Source: Pseudo-nitzschia pungens
Lineage: Eukaryota; Bacillariophyta; Bacillariophyceae; Bacillariales; Bacillariaceae
DNA length: 64,000 bases
Reading direction: 5' to 3'
Assembly: GCA_037355855.1 (NCBI GenBank)
Contig: CM074759.1
Span: forward strand, 4,402,001-4,466,000
The translations under genes were made by a program, and so were the position numbers. The notes beneath the pieces were generated by a model. The model was given only the letters and a program-made list of their open reading frames with translations, was not told the DNA's origin and made no database searches. Numbering within the stretch: position 1 is the stretch's first letter; each line of letters starts with the position of its first letter. Positions 30,158 through 41,620 of the stretch are shown in pieces.

Positions 30158-30337
30158 TGCCATACCCCGGGTCTACTAGTGGTTAGAATAGTATTGATAT
30201 GCAAATTGTGAGCTCTATCAGTTAGTCTATCTGCTATCTATATCAGCAGTCTCCAAATCAGCGATCCGGAGACTCGCTAATCGTATTTTTCATTCCCAGT
30301 CCCGGATTAACTCCTGACTGTATTCCGATGCACAGCA
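30158..30337 (-). repeat. 5' LTR of element M
   Basis: This 180-bp family A LTR pairs with 14690-14869. Inside it (30118-30157) about 40 bases of leader with the palindrome TGATTTTAAAATCA remain. GGGAC follows at 30338-30342. Confidence 0.85.
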
Positions 30338-30342
30338 GGGAC

Positions 30343-31386
30343 ACACCACCCAGGCACTAAAATGGGTCTCTTTGGAACACAAATGAAAGTGCAAGAACTA
30401 TCTTAATGTTTCTAACACATACTCTCTTACAAAAGCTCAGTGTCTCAGCTTCGCAAAGAAACTTTTCAGACTCTCAAATGCCAGGTGGAACCCTTTCAAC
30501 CGGTAAAATCACATTGGCATGGCTTTACAGGCCTTGTTCAAGTCCCAATGAAAGGTGGATCAATACCACCAGCATAACTAGTGTCTAACCAGGCATAGGG
30601 AGTTTGTTGAGGAGAGTTAAACCCAAAAAGAACGATTTGAATTGGTTGAAAATTGATTCTAAGTTCAAAAATAGGTGCTAAAAGCTACAGTATTACGGAA
30701 CGGAGGTACTACTAGTAGTAAAAAAGGATGCACAAAATCGGCGGTTTTGCAGTTGATTTTTCCGCCGCGACTAGACGACAAAAAAAATAGGGTCAACTCG
30801 GCGTGGCACGCAGGGACTCATCATTTCCATTTCCATATCATGGTAAGATCTTAAAAGGTTACCGACTTTCTTGATATAGTCAGACAAATCAATCTTGTTC
30901 TTCGTGTTGCTCTCAAAAGCAAGATACCTTACTCGTGCCTTACAAAGGGGCATAATGTTGGAGAAACAAAGTGCGGATACGGTAAGGTTTTAGGGAACAA
31001 AGATGATGGAAAGACTCGCTCCGAAATCACCGTACGTACGAAGGTGTAAGGAATCATGTTCCATCGTTTTTAGGAAACCATCGTTACGATAAAGGCGAAC
31101 TTTATGACCCGTATTTTAGAACCATTGCTTCCGTATGACTACCGTGCAAGATTCCCCTTCGTCATATTTTTGTTATTATCTTTTGCATTGGGGTATTTTT
31201 TTTTCACATATGGATTCGCCTTGACGTACATTTGAGATTCTAAATAATGGTATTCAGTTTTCTGCTTCCAACTTGGTCCACCAAAACTCAAAGTCATCTC
31301 CTCACAAATAATAATAATAATAATATTCTCCTCACAAAAAATTATCAAAATCGACACACAAAACCAATTACTATTCATCACTGAAT
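30343..31386 (+). promoter_or_regulatory. Upstream region of the metalloprotease gene
   Basis: No gene is supported here. The block at 30712-30775 matches the block upstream of the chitinase. CAGTATTACGGAACGGAGGT (30688-30707) resembles the termini of Stowaway-like MITEs. The last 80 bases hold an AATAATAAT microsatellite (31307-31325) just before the gene. Confidence 0.4.
30712..30775. repeat. Conserved block shared with 6137-6199
   Basis: It contains GGATGCACAAAATCGGCGG followed by TTTTGCA, 656 bp before the metalloprotease ATG. The partner lies 648 bp before the chitinase ATG. Confidence 0.6.
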
Positions 31387-33069
31387 ATGAAGCTCAATTT
31401 CACAGGTTTCCTTATCGTTGCCCTCGTCTTCGTGCAAGTAGCTTTCCCTTCACCGACTTATGAAGATCGGCACGAGGTGCATCGCTACCTTACAGAAGAA
31501 GAAGCAGAATGTGTTCTATATCTGAAGGTTGCAGAAGACCACAAAACGTGGACCTGTAGATTCACGAAGCAACAAGCGGATGAGCTTGGCATTCCAGATA
31601 CAATGGAAATCGAAGGTGTCCCGGAGGAATTTTTTGAATCATCCGTGTCTGGAGGAAGTGTTATGAAGTTTCGGGACGGTGCTTTCGTAAAACGAACTCC
31701 TGTCGCGAGTAAATCTCTCGGAGTCATGGTGATCTCGGGCAGAAGCGAAGGGTCGGTCGAGATTAGATCCATGTCCAACGATGACCCTCGTCATTACCGC
31801 AATAATCGCAGAACCAAAGGAAACTTCAGAACCCTAGTAGTTCGCGTCATCGACAGCATGAATCAAGAACCCGAATCGGTCGAAACACTGAAAAGTGAAA
31901 TCTTTAACGATTCTTTCAATATGAAGACTCAATATTCAGCCTGTTCCAAGGGTCAAATGACCATCGAAGAAGCCGGCATTGGTGACGTCAAACTTGATGT
32001 GGTTGCAGACAAAAACATCGATATTGGAGCTTTAGCAAAGGCCGCCGCCGAAAAGAAGTACGGTGGAAGCTTCGGTCTTGAAAGAAAGTACGACTTTGTC
32101 ATGTTCTGCATGCCTCACGACATCGTATATGCTGGCTATGCTTTTATCAATAGTTTTGATAGCTATTTTGGCCACCCCTGGTGCAATGAACCATTTACTC
32201 AAATGCATGAAATTGGCCACAATCTTGGATTGGGACACAGCTCGAAGGACGGCGACGAATACGGTGATAAAGCTTCAATTATGGGTGGTCCCGGTTATTC
32301 GGATGATGATGGACCCGTCCAGTGTTTTAATCCTGCCCACAACTGGCAGTTAAGATGGTACGAAAAGCAACAGCTATCAATCAAGCCAATGGAATTGTCT
32401 AGTCCTCGCACCTTTGTTTTGAACGGAATCGATGACTATAAGATTAATGGGTCCTCCAACGGAGAACTCGTTATTTTGCGCCTTGAATACTATGGAACTG
32501 AAGACCAATGGTGGGATTTCTACGTCGGGTACAACCGTGCAACCGGGGTAAACAGCGGTACCATGGAAGCACCAGACACTGTCACTGTAATCTTGAAACC
32601 AACGGATGGCCAGTATGGACACTCCGATTACACAGAACGGTGGAATTTACCGGTCGGGGAGAGGCACACGATCACCGCGCCGGCGGCTGGCTTACCCGAC
32701 GTCTACATTGACTTTCAATCCGTTCAAAATGACGGGAAGGATGCCATTGTCGTCATCTCCAATAGCGGCAGTGGGGGGCCGACTCCCACCATGGCGCCTG
32801 TTCGCACCCCGGAACCCACACCGTCGTTCACTTCGACATCGAGTTGGACCTCGACCTTGAGCTGCGAGGACGAACCAGATTTCAAGCTGAAGGGCGACAA
32901 CAAAAAGAACTGCAATTGGGTCGGAAAGGGCAAGGGGAAGCTTAACAAAAAGAAGAAGATCTACAAGAAGATCCAGAAAAAATGCAAGAAGAAGGTCAGC
33001 GGGAAAAAGAAGGTCTGGGACTATTGCCGCGAGACCTGCTCCCTGGTCGACATGGGACCCTGCGCATAA
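31387..33069 (+). CDS. Secreted gametolysin-like zinc metalloprotease (peptidase M11)
   Basis: The 560-residue protein starts with a signal peptide (hydrophobic about residues 5-22). A pro-region to about 140 is followed by the metalloprotease domain. The zinc site is HEIGHNLGLGH (H274, E275, H278, H284), the HExxHxxGxxH form of M11 gametolysins. KASIMGG downstream is the probable Met-turn, and NPAHNWQLRWY is typical of the family. A Ser/Thr/Pro linker (about 465-492) leads to a Lys/Cys-rich tail (493-560) with CNWVG and YCRETCS, related to the chitinase tail. In Chlamydomonas gametolysin degrades cell-wall protein; here the substrate is unknown and could be cell-wall or extracellular-matrix protein. 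The frame is intact with no sign of an intron. Confidence 0.93.
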   Translation: MKLNFTGFLIVALVFVQVAFPSPTYEDRHEVHRYLTEEEAECVLYLKVAEDHKTWTCRFTKQQADELGIPDTMEIEGVPEEFFESSVSGGSVMKFRDGAFVKRTPVASKSLGVMVISGRSEGSVEIRSMSNDDPRHYRNNRRTKGNFRTLVVRVIDSMNQEPESVETLKSEIFNDSFNMKTQYSACSKGQMTIEEAGIGDVKLDVVADKNIDIGALAKAAAEKKYGGSFGLERKYDFVMFCMPHDIVYAGYAFINSFDSYFGHPWCNEPFTQMHEIGHNLGLGHSSKDGDEYGDKASIMGGPGYSDDDGPVQCFNPAHNWQLRWYEKQQLSIKPMELSSPRTFVLNGIDDYKINGSSNGELVILRLEYYGTEDQWWDFYVGYNRATGVNSGTMEAPDTVTVILKPTDGQYGHSDYTERWNLPVGERHTITAPAAGLPDVYIDFQSVQNDGKDAIVVISNSGSGGPTPTMAPVRTPEPTPSFTSTSSWTSTLSCEDEPDFKLKGDNKKNCNWVGKGKGKLNKKKKIYKKIQKKCKKKVSGKKKVWDYCRETCSLVDMGPCA

Positions 33070-33539
33070 CCGCAGCAATGAGTCGAGTCAACTGTACCAA
33101 TGCAAAAAATACTATTATAAAAATTATCTGAAAAAAAGCAAAAACTACATGAATCTGTTACCCAACGTAGTTTCAAACATGGATGTACCGTACGTTGACA
33201 AAACGTAGGATCTTTCGTGCGGAGCTTGTCTGCTGTAGATTGAGTTTCGATCCACTTCTGTAGACTCGCTCTAATCCTACACATCGACGGTCCGATCGAC
33301 GCTGCGAAATAATTCGATGATGTTCGAAGGGCCGATAACCCTTGTCTCCCGCTAAACCTTCTCTCAGTTGATGGACTCACTGAAAGACGACGCTGTGCTG
33401 GTATACTCTTTGCGCTCCTCCAATAGATCGACGTTCCTCGAAGAATCGTTGACATATTCGCTACACTCCTGTAATCCGAAAATTCACTGTTCCTGTAGAT
33501 TCCTTTGCTTCAACTCGATTGCTCCGCTCGAGGATTCAC
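33070..33539. other. Intergenic region after the metalloprotease
   Basis: An A/T-rich 3' UTR-like start is followed by sequence without recognisable coding or repeat structure. CTGTAGA-type words recur several times but form no regular array. Confidence 0.4.
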
Positions 33540-33800
33540 TGTTTCATTGCTCTTATCGTCGCCATGCGGGAGAGTCAAAGACTCTTGCTTGTTGCCAGTC
33601 GATAGCAGCATTGCCAAACCCTTGTACTAAGTAGTTTGATATTCTTCATGATGACATATTCAGTGGCGTTTTTAACGGAATCATTTGCTGTAGTAGTGAT
33701 CACTCGGTGCTTCGATCAAGTTAATAGGGTTCCGAATGGAAGCACTCTTTTGTTGGTCAGAGTTGAAGTTGATCCACTATCAAAGGGAAGAATTAGTACT
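33540..33800 (-). pseudogene. Relic of a family B-like gypsy protease region
   Basis: Minus-strand reading shows PFDSGSTSTLTNKRVLPFG, a stop, then SKHRVITTTAND and TEYVIMKNIK, then (after a frameshift) FGNAAIDWQQARVFDSP. This follows, residue by residue with changes, the protease stretch of B1 pol (18000-18200). No LTR is seen nearby, so it is an old fragment. Confidence 0.7.
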
Positions 33801-33975
33801 AGTGGTAGTGGTCTTGCTTTGAGCCTTTTCTTGCAGTTAGGGTATCCGTGACCCGGAGAACTGTTATTCCGTATACAGCAGATGAATCGAAAACATCCGC
33901 TTTCGATTGAAACTGTCCTATGACTGCCATTAAATAAACTGAAGCAGAAGCTGAAGCAAGCAATACCTTCCAAAT

Positions 33976-35595
33976 ATGTCAAAGATGGCCAAGCAAACTA
34001 GAAGTCAAGCCGCTGCCGCCGCCAGAGCTGTCCCTCCTACTGTCGTTGGAGATGTCCCCCCTGCTTCCGCTGGGGCTGTCCCATCCCCTGGAGCTGTCCC
34101 TCCTGCTGTCGTCAGAGCTGGACGAAACAACGCTCCACCTGTCTCTGCTGTCCCCCCTGCTGCTGGGCGCCTGCTGCTCCTGCTACTGGAGCCTCCAGAG
34201 TCCAACAGGCACCCATCGTCAACATCCAGCCTCGAACCGAAACCATTCTACTTGCTGTTGTTGAAGAAATGAGGACTATTTAACAAAGCTGCTGCCCACT
34301 CTGCTGCTCCTGTCCTTGCTCCTGCCCCTGCAGAAGCCACTGCCTCCTCTACTGTTCTAGCAGCTCACGAAGCTTCCCAAGTCAACGGTGGTATCTCTGG
34401 ATACAAGAACAGAGGAAGACTGACTGCGCAGGAGCAAGACCTCCACAAGATACTTATCAGCTTCAGCAACTGTGACATGGCCGACGAACTATTTGGAAGT
34501 GGTCTTTGAGCATGGACGCTGTACGGCTTATCATTCAGGAGAAGATATCAGGATTCATGCAATCTTTCAATGTCAACTGCCATCCAATGTGCCCCAACCC
34601 TGATGTAGTTTTGACCAAGTATTTGAAACCTTTGCGGAGTGGATCCGTTAACAGCCACTGATTGGAGTCAAGCCTATCACCAGTATTTGGCTTAGTGATC
34701 CCTTGCAGCTGAATGGACAAAGGCTCGCCTAGAAGAGATAGCAGCTCCCGAGAATGAACCTGCTTTGGGACCTGCAACCTTGCTAAAACTATCAAACCTT
34801 GACAATTTCCATCAGTGGGAGCACTCCTTCCGCCAGTTCCTTTGCTTCCAACAACGGATTTCCACTATCCTACGTGATTCGTCTGAAGGAACACCAAGAG
34901 GTCACAGCTGTTCAACGATCTGCAACTGTTGGGAAGAACGGAGTATTTCCAACTTGGACAGAGTACGATGTTCGGTGTGCAGTACTGGAAGGCTGGCAGT
35001 TTACGAGGGACAACCACGATGTTCGAGTGCTACTATGTAATGTTGTTCGTGACAGCCCAGGTTGGGCCTATGTTCGACATCACGAAGATGTCAGTGAGTC
35101 AACTGGAGATTCCAGAGCCGCCTTCCTTGCCCTCTACAAACAGTCTTCTTCCAGACCAATGTTGAAGCGATCCTTGATAAAGTCCATTGCAGCATGCACG
35201 ACTCTCGCTATGCTGTAGATTCCTTTACCTATGTCTTTGAGAAGCACTGTCAAACTTGGTTGAACTACGGTACAATTTTGGTCAACCACAACAAGCTTGC
35301 TGACGAGCGGGATATCACCATGCGTCTCCTCCACTCCATTACTGACGAACGGCTTGCCAAACTTCAAGCCATTGGGAATGACAAGTATACGAAAGACTTC
35401 ACAAAGTGTGCTGCCTTATTTAAGAAAGCCCTCGGAAAAAGGCTAATGGGACCAACCGTGGTCAAACGAGACCCTTCTATATTCTCTTTCGGTAGTGGTC
35501 ATGGTGACGAAGAAAGTGATGACGCAGCTGGCACGTACACTGGTACCATTGAAGACAAGCGCTATTCTAAAGAACAGTACAGTACCTTCTCCTAG
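33976..35595 (+). pseudogene. Gag-like region of a copia (CoDi-like) relic
   Basis: It begins MAKQTRSQAAAAARAVPP, an Ala/Pro-rich start also seen in the copia element at 38840. Frames change several times. Readable pieces are LGPATLLKLSNLDNFHQWEHSF (split by frame), EYDVRCAVLEGWQFTRDN, LLCNVVRDSPGWAYVRHHED and, in the last 400 bases, FTYVFEKHCQTWLNYGTIL. These follow the Gag order I know from diatom copia elements. It is decayed and lies in plus orientation. Confidence 0.65.
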
Positions 35596-36080
35596 GAGCA
35601 AAGTAAAGAACTCTACGAACTGCATCAGAAGATGAAGCAGCGAACACAAGACCAAACACCATTCAATAACCCGAAGAAATGGCCTCCACGGTACCTCCAG
35701 ACAATGACTATTATGCCCAGGAGCAAGAATCTTGAAGCACAATGATTCCCCTGAAGAATAAAGCGCAACAGCGTTATTGAATGTTGAGGATTGCAACAAG
35801 CAATTGCAGAGACAAGCGACAATGCCCAATTCAACCGTACTGTCACGGGTTGCAATGTCACGCATTGCCATGTTACGAGAGTAACAGAGCAACACGAAGC
35901 AGCAGAAGACTATTAAAGGTCTCCGATTCAAGCTCAGAATGATGGGAGTGCCCATCGATTGGAGTACCAATGTCTACTAGTATTGTGACAATACATTGGT
36001 GCTGCTGTGATTATTCGTCATGTTGCAAAGGAATCTGGAAAGCGCAACTTTCTTGCTGACCTACTATTTAACAAAAGTTG
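35596..36080 (+). pseudogene. Copia relic: C-terminal RNase H fragment
   Basis: LRFKLRMMGVPIDW (about 35925-35965) and, after frame changes, IRHVAKESGKRNFLADLL (about 36015-36065) match the end of copia Pol (compare the ADLFTKLL end at 44190). Protease, integrase and RT are missing between this and the Gag relic. Confidence 0.6.
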
Positions 36081-36549
36081 CTGACTACTAGTCCTACTAT
36101 GCTGGAATCTCACTGTGTGAGATGTATGCTGCAGTCTACATGCAGCGGCGTTATTAGAGGTATGGTAGTACTAGTAGTACTTTGTCCTCTGAAAAGCAGC
36201 AGCATGGATGTAGCAGTACTACTAGTAGTAGTAGTACTAGTACTGCTGGTGGTTTTGTTGTCAGTATTGTGGGAGTCCAGCAGGGTACAATGGTGGTCCC
36301 GGGGACTTACTAAATGTAGGAAGTTAAATGTGGAAATAAGCTGAATTCCCCCATGCATGTGGCAAGTGATAGCAAAATGCCCTTCACGTTAGTACTATGT
36401 AAGTGGCCTCTGGTGCTGATGTGTGTGTAAGTGTATATGATACAGTACAGCCACAATATTTGGGGTACTTGGAAAAACTGGCAGCATGTATGTGCTGGTG
36501 AACATCCTTTTACATCCATCTAAGTGCCCCGGTGGTATCACCACCAGCA
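36081..36549. other. Region with ACTAGTAGT microsatellites
   Basis: GTAGTACTAGTAGTAC-type tracts lie at 36160-36182 and 36214-36245. No gene is seen. It may be the 5' half of a decayed copia LTR. Confidence 0.4.
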
Positions 36550-36923
36550 CAGCAGTCTTGACTGCCATTGGTTTCTCCCTAGGAGTACAGTACTACTATT
36601 AAGACACAAGACAGCAAGAAGCCACCAAGTCTCACTTTAAATTGCCCTAGAGCAGCTCCACAGAGCTTACTCTTTCTTTCTGTGTAAAATAACAACACCA
36701 TCATGCCCTCCCCCAAGAATACAATCAACCTTATGTACCTCTACTAGTAGGGGAGTACTACTAGTAGTAGATACACTACATCCACCAACTGTACTATGCA
36801 ATAGACCATGCGCAGTATACTCTGTAGACTCACTATTTGCCAGCACTCTGTGTGCTGGTACTACTGTTATTGCTGTTATTTGCTGTTTTCACCACCCCTT
36901 GTATTGCTGACAAGCAATATCCA
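36550..36923 (+). repeat. Degenerate 3' half of a copia LTR
   Basis: The sequence runs parallel to the second half of the 36960-37894 LTR: CTTTCTTT before AAATAACAACACCATCATG, CCCTCCC, TGTACCTCTA, TGCAATAGACC, TGTAGACTCA, ATTTGCCAG, and the end GCTGACAAGCAATATCCA. It is probably the 3' LTR of the 33976-36080 relic. Confidence 0.6.
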
Positions 36924-36959
36924 TGAGAATGATTGTTTATGGCGCATTTTTGCATTGTA

Positions 36960-37894
36960 TGAAGATATTCATGGTGGTGCTATGATCTGTGCTAGCAAGG
37001 CTCCTGTGTAGAAGGGCTACTGGGTCTACAGACAGCAACATCCAGTAACTGACTAACAGGTGCTGAGCTGAGTGCTAGAGCTGTGTGCTAATTGCTAGCA
37101 TACAGGCTCAGCAACAGGCTTAGCAACAGGCTTAGCAACAGGCTTAGCAGCAGGCTTAGCAGCAGACCTATCCTGTTTAGTATGGATGCTAGCAGAGTTT
37201 ACTAGGGTCGTCGCGTACGATTTGTACCAATCGTACGTACCCCGAGTAAAGCATCTTTATAGTGTAGCTAAATGCTACAGGGTTAGGGATGCTAAGGCTA
37301 CGAGATACTGGAAGATGCTAACCTACCATGATACCAATGCTAAGATATGATGCTACCGCCGGGGTCGGGTCATTGGTGTATAATATGTACCATGACCGCA
37401 TACCCGGCCCAAACAGTTACCCAACGCGCTAGCATAAGCGAGCTAGCGCTAGCACACGATTGGATAATTAAGCGAAGCTTAATTAAACGATGCTACGCTA
37501 CGATACTCCGATACGGTACGCTACTCGTAGGATACAGTACCAGAGCTACAGGAGCTCTGTTATTATACGAGTTAGCGAGTTAGCGAATCGATGTCACAAT
37601 ACCGTACAGAGCTGAGCGCTTTGGCTCAGCTCCTTTTCACTCTTTTCTTTATGCTCTAAAATAAACACACCTATCATGCCCTCCCTTACGACCGTTTCCG
37701 ATGTACCTCTAGGGAAGTGCCTTGTATTGCCTAAGTGTATGCAATAGACCTTGAACGGTCCACTGTAGACTCATGATTTGCCAGGACTTTATGTATTGTT
37801 ATTGTTAAGGCTTTCCCCTATTTTTAGGCCAGTATGAAACAGTTTATATCTACGAGTCGTCCCCGAAGATCGCTGACGAGCGAATATCAACGCA
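36960..37894 (+). repeat. 5' LTR of Copia-1
   Basis: The LTR runs from TGAAGATATTCATGG to GAATATCAACGCA. Inside is a tandem array of CAGGCTTAGCAA units (37107-37165) and a GCTAGC/TAGCGAG-rich segment (37428-37590). Confidence 0.85.
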
Positions 37895-38839
37895 GTTTAT
37901 CAGACCCACCGCTCGACCCACTTCTACGAACCGGGACGCCGGCTAGAGCGCGTGATGAAACCCAGCTGGCTGATCACCACTGGCATCCATGCCTACACTT
38001 GGATGTAAAACCTCAGCTGAAACTGGACCAGCAGCTGACATCGCGAGATCCCTGATGTTAATGGGGAGCCCTTCCCCAGACCCGCGAACCGACCGGAGTC
38101 CGCACATCCACCTCTGCGGATCTATTGATATTCATATTCAGTAGCTGAGCGTCATGGTGGCTCCATGGAGGCTCAGTCCGGTGGGGAAGGAGCAGATGGA
38201 CGTGGAGAAAGCAGCGTCCATGATTCCCTGTTATTTTACAGGATTCAAGGGGACGTTTGCCGGGGATGGAACAATGCTGGAAAAGAATTTTCGTGGAGAC
38301 AGACCACCACGTACTTTCCAGTGAAGACAGTGTCCAGCAGACCAAGGACATGACGTCAGTCCCATCCGAAACAACGAGGCGCAGACAACCTCAAATCTGC
38401 CATACCATTGATTTTTTGATTTTAGCCAAGGGAATTTGGAATCGGACAAGCCAAGAACCCTGAGATCTGTCATATCTCAAAATCAAATCGATTGGTCCAG
38501 AGCAGAAAGACCGAATAGAATTCTTCTTTTTGGTCGTAACCAACCATTTGGATACCTTGCTAGCCAACCATCGAATCGGAACCATCGATGCGTATACCTT
38601 TGGAACCATCGATGCGTATACCTTTTTAGACGTTGACACGAAAGTGTTGACACCAATGATGACGTGATACATGATACCTTTTCTTTCGAACGTCGACACG
38701 ATACCCTTTCTTTTTGGTTGTCATCGATATCGATGCAGACCTTCGATTGACAACTTGGGTGGAAACAGTCCCCACCACAAAAGAATTTTTGGTTTAGAAA
38801 CTGAAGCAAGTTAGTCACTCAGAGCAAGTCAATACAACC
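37895..38839 (+). other. Leader of Copia-1
   Basis: The sequence directly after the LTR is GTTTATCAGACC, weakly like the TGGTATCAGAGC initiator-Met tRNA primer site of copia elements. An exact duplication of ACCATCGATGCGTATACCTTT lies around 38580-38622. No ORF is supported. Confidence 0.5.
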
Positions 38840-39766
38840 ATGGCCATGCAAACTAGAAGACAAGCCGCTGCAGCCGCCGCCGGAGACGGCGCTGCTGGAG
38901 CTGTCCCTGGAGCTGGAGGCGGCGCTGTCCCTGGAGGCGGCGCTGTCCCTGGAGTCGCTGGTGCCGCCGTTGTTGGAGCGCTGCCCCCTGTTGGAGCACT
39001 GCCCCCTGCCGGAGCGCCTGGAGTTCCCCCTGTTGCTCCTACTGTATTTGGAGTTTCCAGGATCCAGCAAGAACCAAACCTCAACATCCAACCACGATCT
39101 GATATGATCCTGCTTGCTGTTGCTGAGGAACTGAGAGCAATGTGCAACGAGAATACAGCCCGGATGGCTGCTGACCCAATCCCCAAATGGGCGATGCCCT
39201 ATGAGAAATATGCCAAGAAAGCCATCGACGCAGTAGAAAAGGAGCTTGGCACCGAGCAATATGGTTACAAGTACCTTCCGAACAAGGTGTCAACCCCGCT
39301 GACATCAGACTATCGACCTGAAGTTGATGTAACCGCCGAACTGGATCCAAGCAAACAGAATTACTACCAAGGATTGATTTGCGTCTTGAGGTGCTTGTGT
39401 GAACTTGGGCGAATGGACCTGGTCATGCCTGTATCTCTTATGTCTAGATACCTAGCGCAAGCGCGGACAGGGCATTTGAATCAAGTATTACACATGTTCG
39501 CTTATCTCAAGGCGCATGCCCGATACAAATTGGTGTTTGTTGACGCCGATCATGCTGGATGCAAGACAACAAGAAGATCCCATACAGGAATTATTATGTT
39601 CCTGAACAGGGCCCCTATCCCGTGGTTCAGCAAACGCCAGACCACTGTTGAGACCTCAACCTTTGGATCTGAGATTGAACAGGAACAGGGGCACGAGCAG
39701 CGGCATCAGCAGCGAAGACGACAGCAGCATCAGCGGACCTGCATGTCTACTAGACATCGAATCTGA
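38840..39766 (+). CDS. Copia Gag N-terminus fused to RT end/RNase H (deletion product)
   Basis: The 308-residue frame begins with an Ala/Gly/Pro-rich Gag-like part (AMQTRRQAAAAA; about 1-140) that also starts the relic at 33976. From about residue 150 it continues without a break as the end of copia RT and RNase H: QGLICVLRCLCELGRMD, SRYLAQARTGHLNQV, FVDADHAGCKTTRRSHTG, NRAPIPWFSKRQTTVETS. Protease, integrase and most of RT are therefore missing in this frame, presumably by an internal deletion. The tail is Gln/His/Arg-rich. It probably makes no working polymerase, but the in-frame junction is notable. Confidence 0.7.
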   Translation: MAMQTRRQAAAAAAGDGAAGAVPGAGGGAVPGGGAVPGVAGAAVVGALPPVGALPPAGAPGVPPVAPTVFGVSRIQQEPNLNIQPRSDMILLAVAEELRAMCNENTARMAADPIPKWAMPYEKYAKKAIDAVEKELGTEQYGYKYLPNKVSTPLTSDYRPEVDVTAELDPSKQNYYQGLICVLRCLCELGRMDLVMPVSLMSRYLAQARTGHLNQVLHMFAYLKAHARYKLVFVDADHAGCKTTRRSHTGIIMFLNRAPIPWFSKRQTTVETSTFGSEIEQEQGHEQRHQQRRRQQHQRTCMSTRHRI

Positions 39767-41620
39767 GCATTTATGACGCTCGACGGCCTATATGTTTGCA
39801 AGTATTTGCAAAAAGTATCTCTGAAACCACCAGTATCCTCAACAAGAAGCCCATCTTTGCTCGTGACAGAAGAAAAGGTGTCATCGGTAGTGCCCGACGA
39901 CTGATCTACAAGAAAGATTGCCTTACGAGCGGACGCCCAAACCTACACTGAATGCTGTATCCCGGAACGACGGATCGATATCAACGGATCGATAGCCAAA
40001 TCCATAGCAACCGATCGATAGCAGCAGACGCTAGACGCGAGGATTCGCAGCAGACGCTAGATACTAGACGCAATTTGCAGCGGATACTAGACGCAGCGTT
40101 GACCGATTGACCCTCTCTCCCTGAAGAACAACGGGGACGATGTTTATGTCCGTCCTTGCGGCGAAAGAGCAGTAGCAGCAACAAGAGGACAACATCGATG
40201 CCCTAACAGGAGAGAAGCCTACAGCAGCTAAAGGATTGGCGGGAGCAAGGGACCAAACGCAGCCTGGACGCGTAGCGTTAGAACAGGCGCAACCTGAAGT
40301 CGCATTGGATGGAGCAGAGGAACAAGCGCAGCCTGGACTCGCAGCGTATTGTTAGTAGACAGGGCACACTGAATTGAACATGACCTAATGTAAGGAGCAA
40401 TGTGACGCCACAACGCTCGTGACTTACAAGTACAGAGGATACGGGATGTGACCAACGGCATGCGCGCCTAGTTCACCGCAGAGCTGTGCAAACCACGGGC
40501 AGCATGCTGCTGCACTCCAGACGCAGATTGCTACTAAGACCAACACGGACTCCAAGTACTCAGGCGACTCCCGTCAGCATGATTTTGGTTGATTTACTTC
40601 CATGAAACTTTGTATTTCTGGGACAGGCTACAGCCCAGCCTGACATTATTTCTGGGACAGGCTACAGCCCAGCCTGATATGCCCCAACCAAACTAGGGAT
40701 TGTTGTTACAGTCGTGTGGATGAGACGCCAAGACAGTATGATTCCAGGTCATCGGATGGAGATGAAGTGAAGGAAACCCCGAACACTGGATATTAAGCTG
40801 TTGCTTAATGGTGTTGTATCCTACTTCCACTCCAGTCGCCCCACGAAACACGAGATAGAGACCTGCGACCATGTGATTGCCACCAGGAAGAGCCCTGGAA
40901 CCCAATGGGTTCCAAATTCCAACAAGCAAACGCGGCGAATGTTCAGTCACATCCTTATTCCCCCGACTCGACCAAGCTTGTTCCTGCCATTCAGCAATAG
41001 CAACAACAACAGACCAAAGTTAATACCCCGACAGGAATCGAACCGATTGAGAACCCTGTCTCGACAAACAAGTGCAAGTTGGAGCCTGTCGAAACAAATT
41101 TTAGTCCCCACTTGTACGATGAGCCCCTTCGGCGCGACCCGCCGTGATTTGACCCCATGTGCGATCGCATCCGACTCCCGTTTGGATGCACGGTTTTATT
41201 CTATCTATTCGGGCGATTCCTTGAAGACTTGCGGGGACGATGTAGACGTGGATTCAGTACCAAGTCTTACAATCAACGCCCTGCATCCCCTCTGTACGAG
41301 CGCACATACACTGATGGACACGAGCGCTTTGAATTGGATCCCCGTTGCAGTTCTCCTGTGCCTGTCATCCGTTTACAAGCATGTTCGATGGGATGACGAT
41401 GCAGTCGAACCAGTCATGACGCTCTTTATGGACCTGTATTCAGGACGCCCATCTGCCGTGAGTACATTGTACTAAGAACCACTGCTGAAGAGCCAGTAAG
41501 CAGCGGATAGCGCAGGAGCGCAAGTACTAGTAGAAGACCAAGCAAGACACCGCATCAGACAGCGGGGACAGAATGGCGTGGTACTCCTGTTAGTACTACC
41601 AAGACCTATGGGGACTTGAC
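39767..41620 (+). other. Copia-1 interior without readable protein
   Basis: Long ORFs here have no recognisable motif. A direct duplication of 34 bp (ATTTCTGGGACAGGCTACAG...) lies at 40613-40680. The region probably derives from protease/integrase sequence or from unrelated captured DNA. Confidence 0.45.

Larger units (their letters stand above)
14690..30337 (-). mobile_element. Gypsy element M (family A), host of all insertions between 14888 and 30110
   Basis: The two 180-bp LTRs (14690-14869 and 30158-30337) are very similar and flanked by GGGAC. Only the ends of the original minus-strand interior survive: the pol C-terminus (22431-22293 continuing at 14918-14888) and the first 40 bases of the leader (30157-30118). 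The LINE at 14919-22271 and the A3 copy from 22432 lie between these ends. The missing part (leader to integrase core) appears to have been lost in a deletion that also removed the 3' part of A3. Confidence 0.8.

Noticed and set aside
41033..41100. tRNA-like T-arm sequence (GGTTCGATTCC on the minus strand)
   Set aside because: No matching 5' acceptor strand, no paired T-stem and no cloverleaf could be formed from the surrounding bases.
40801..41475. 224-codon ORF in the Copia-1 interior
   Set aside because: No copia protease, integrase or RT motif can be recognised and the flanking frames are degenerate, so it is not called as a gene.
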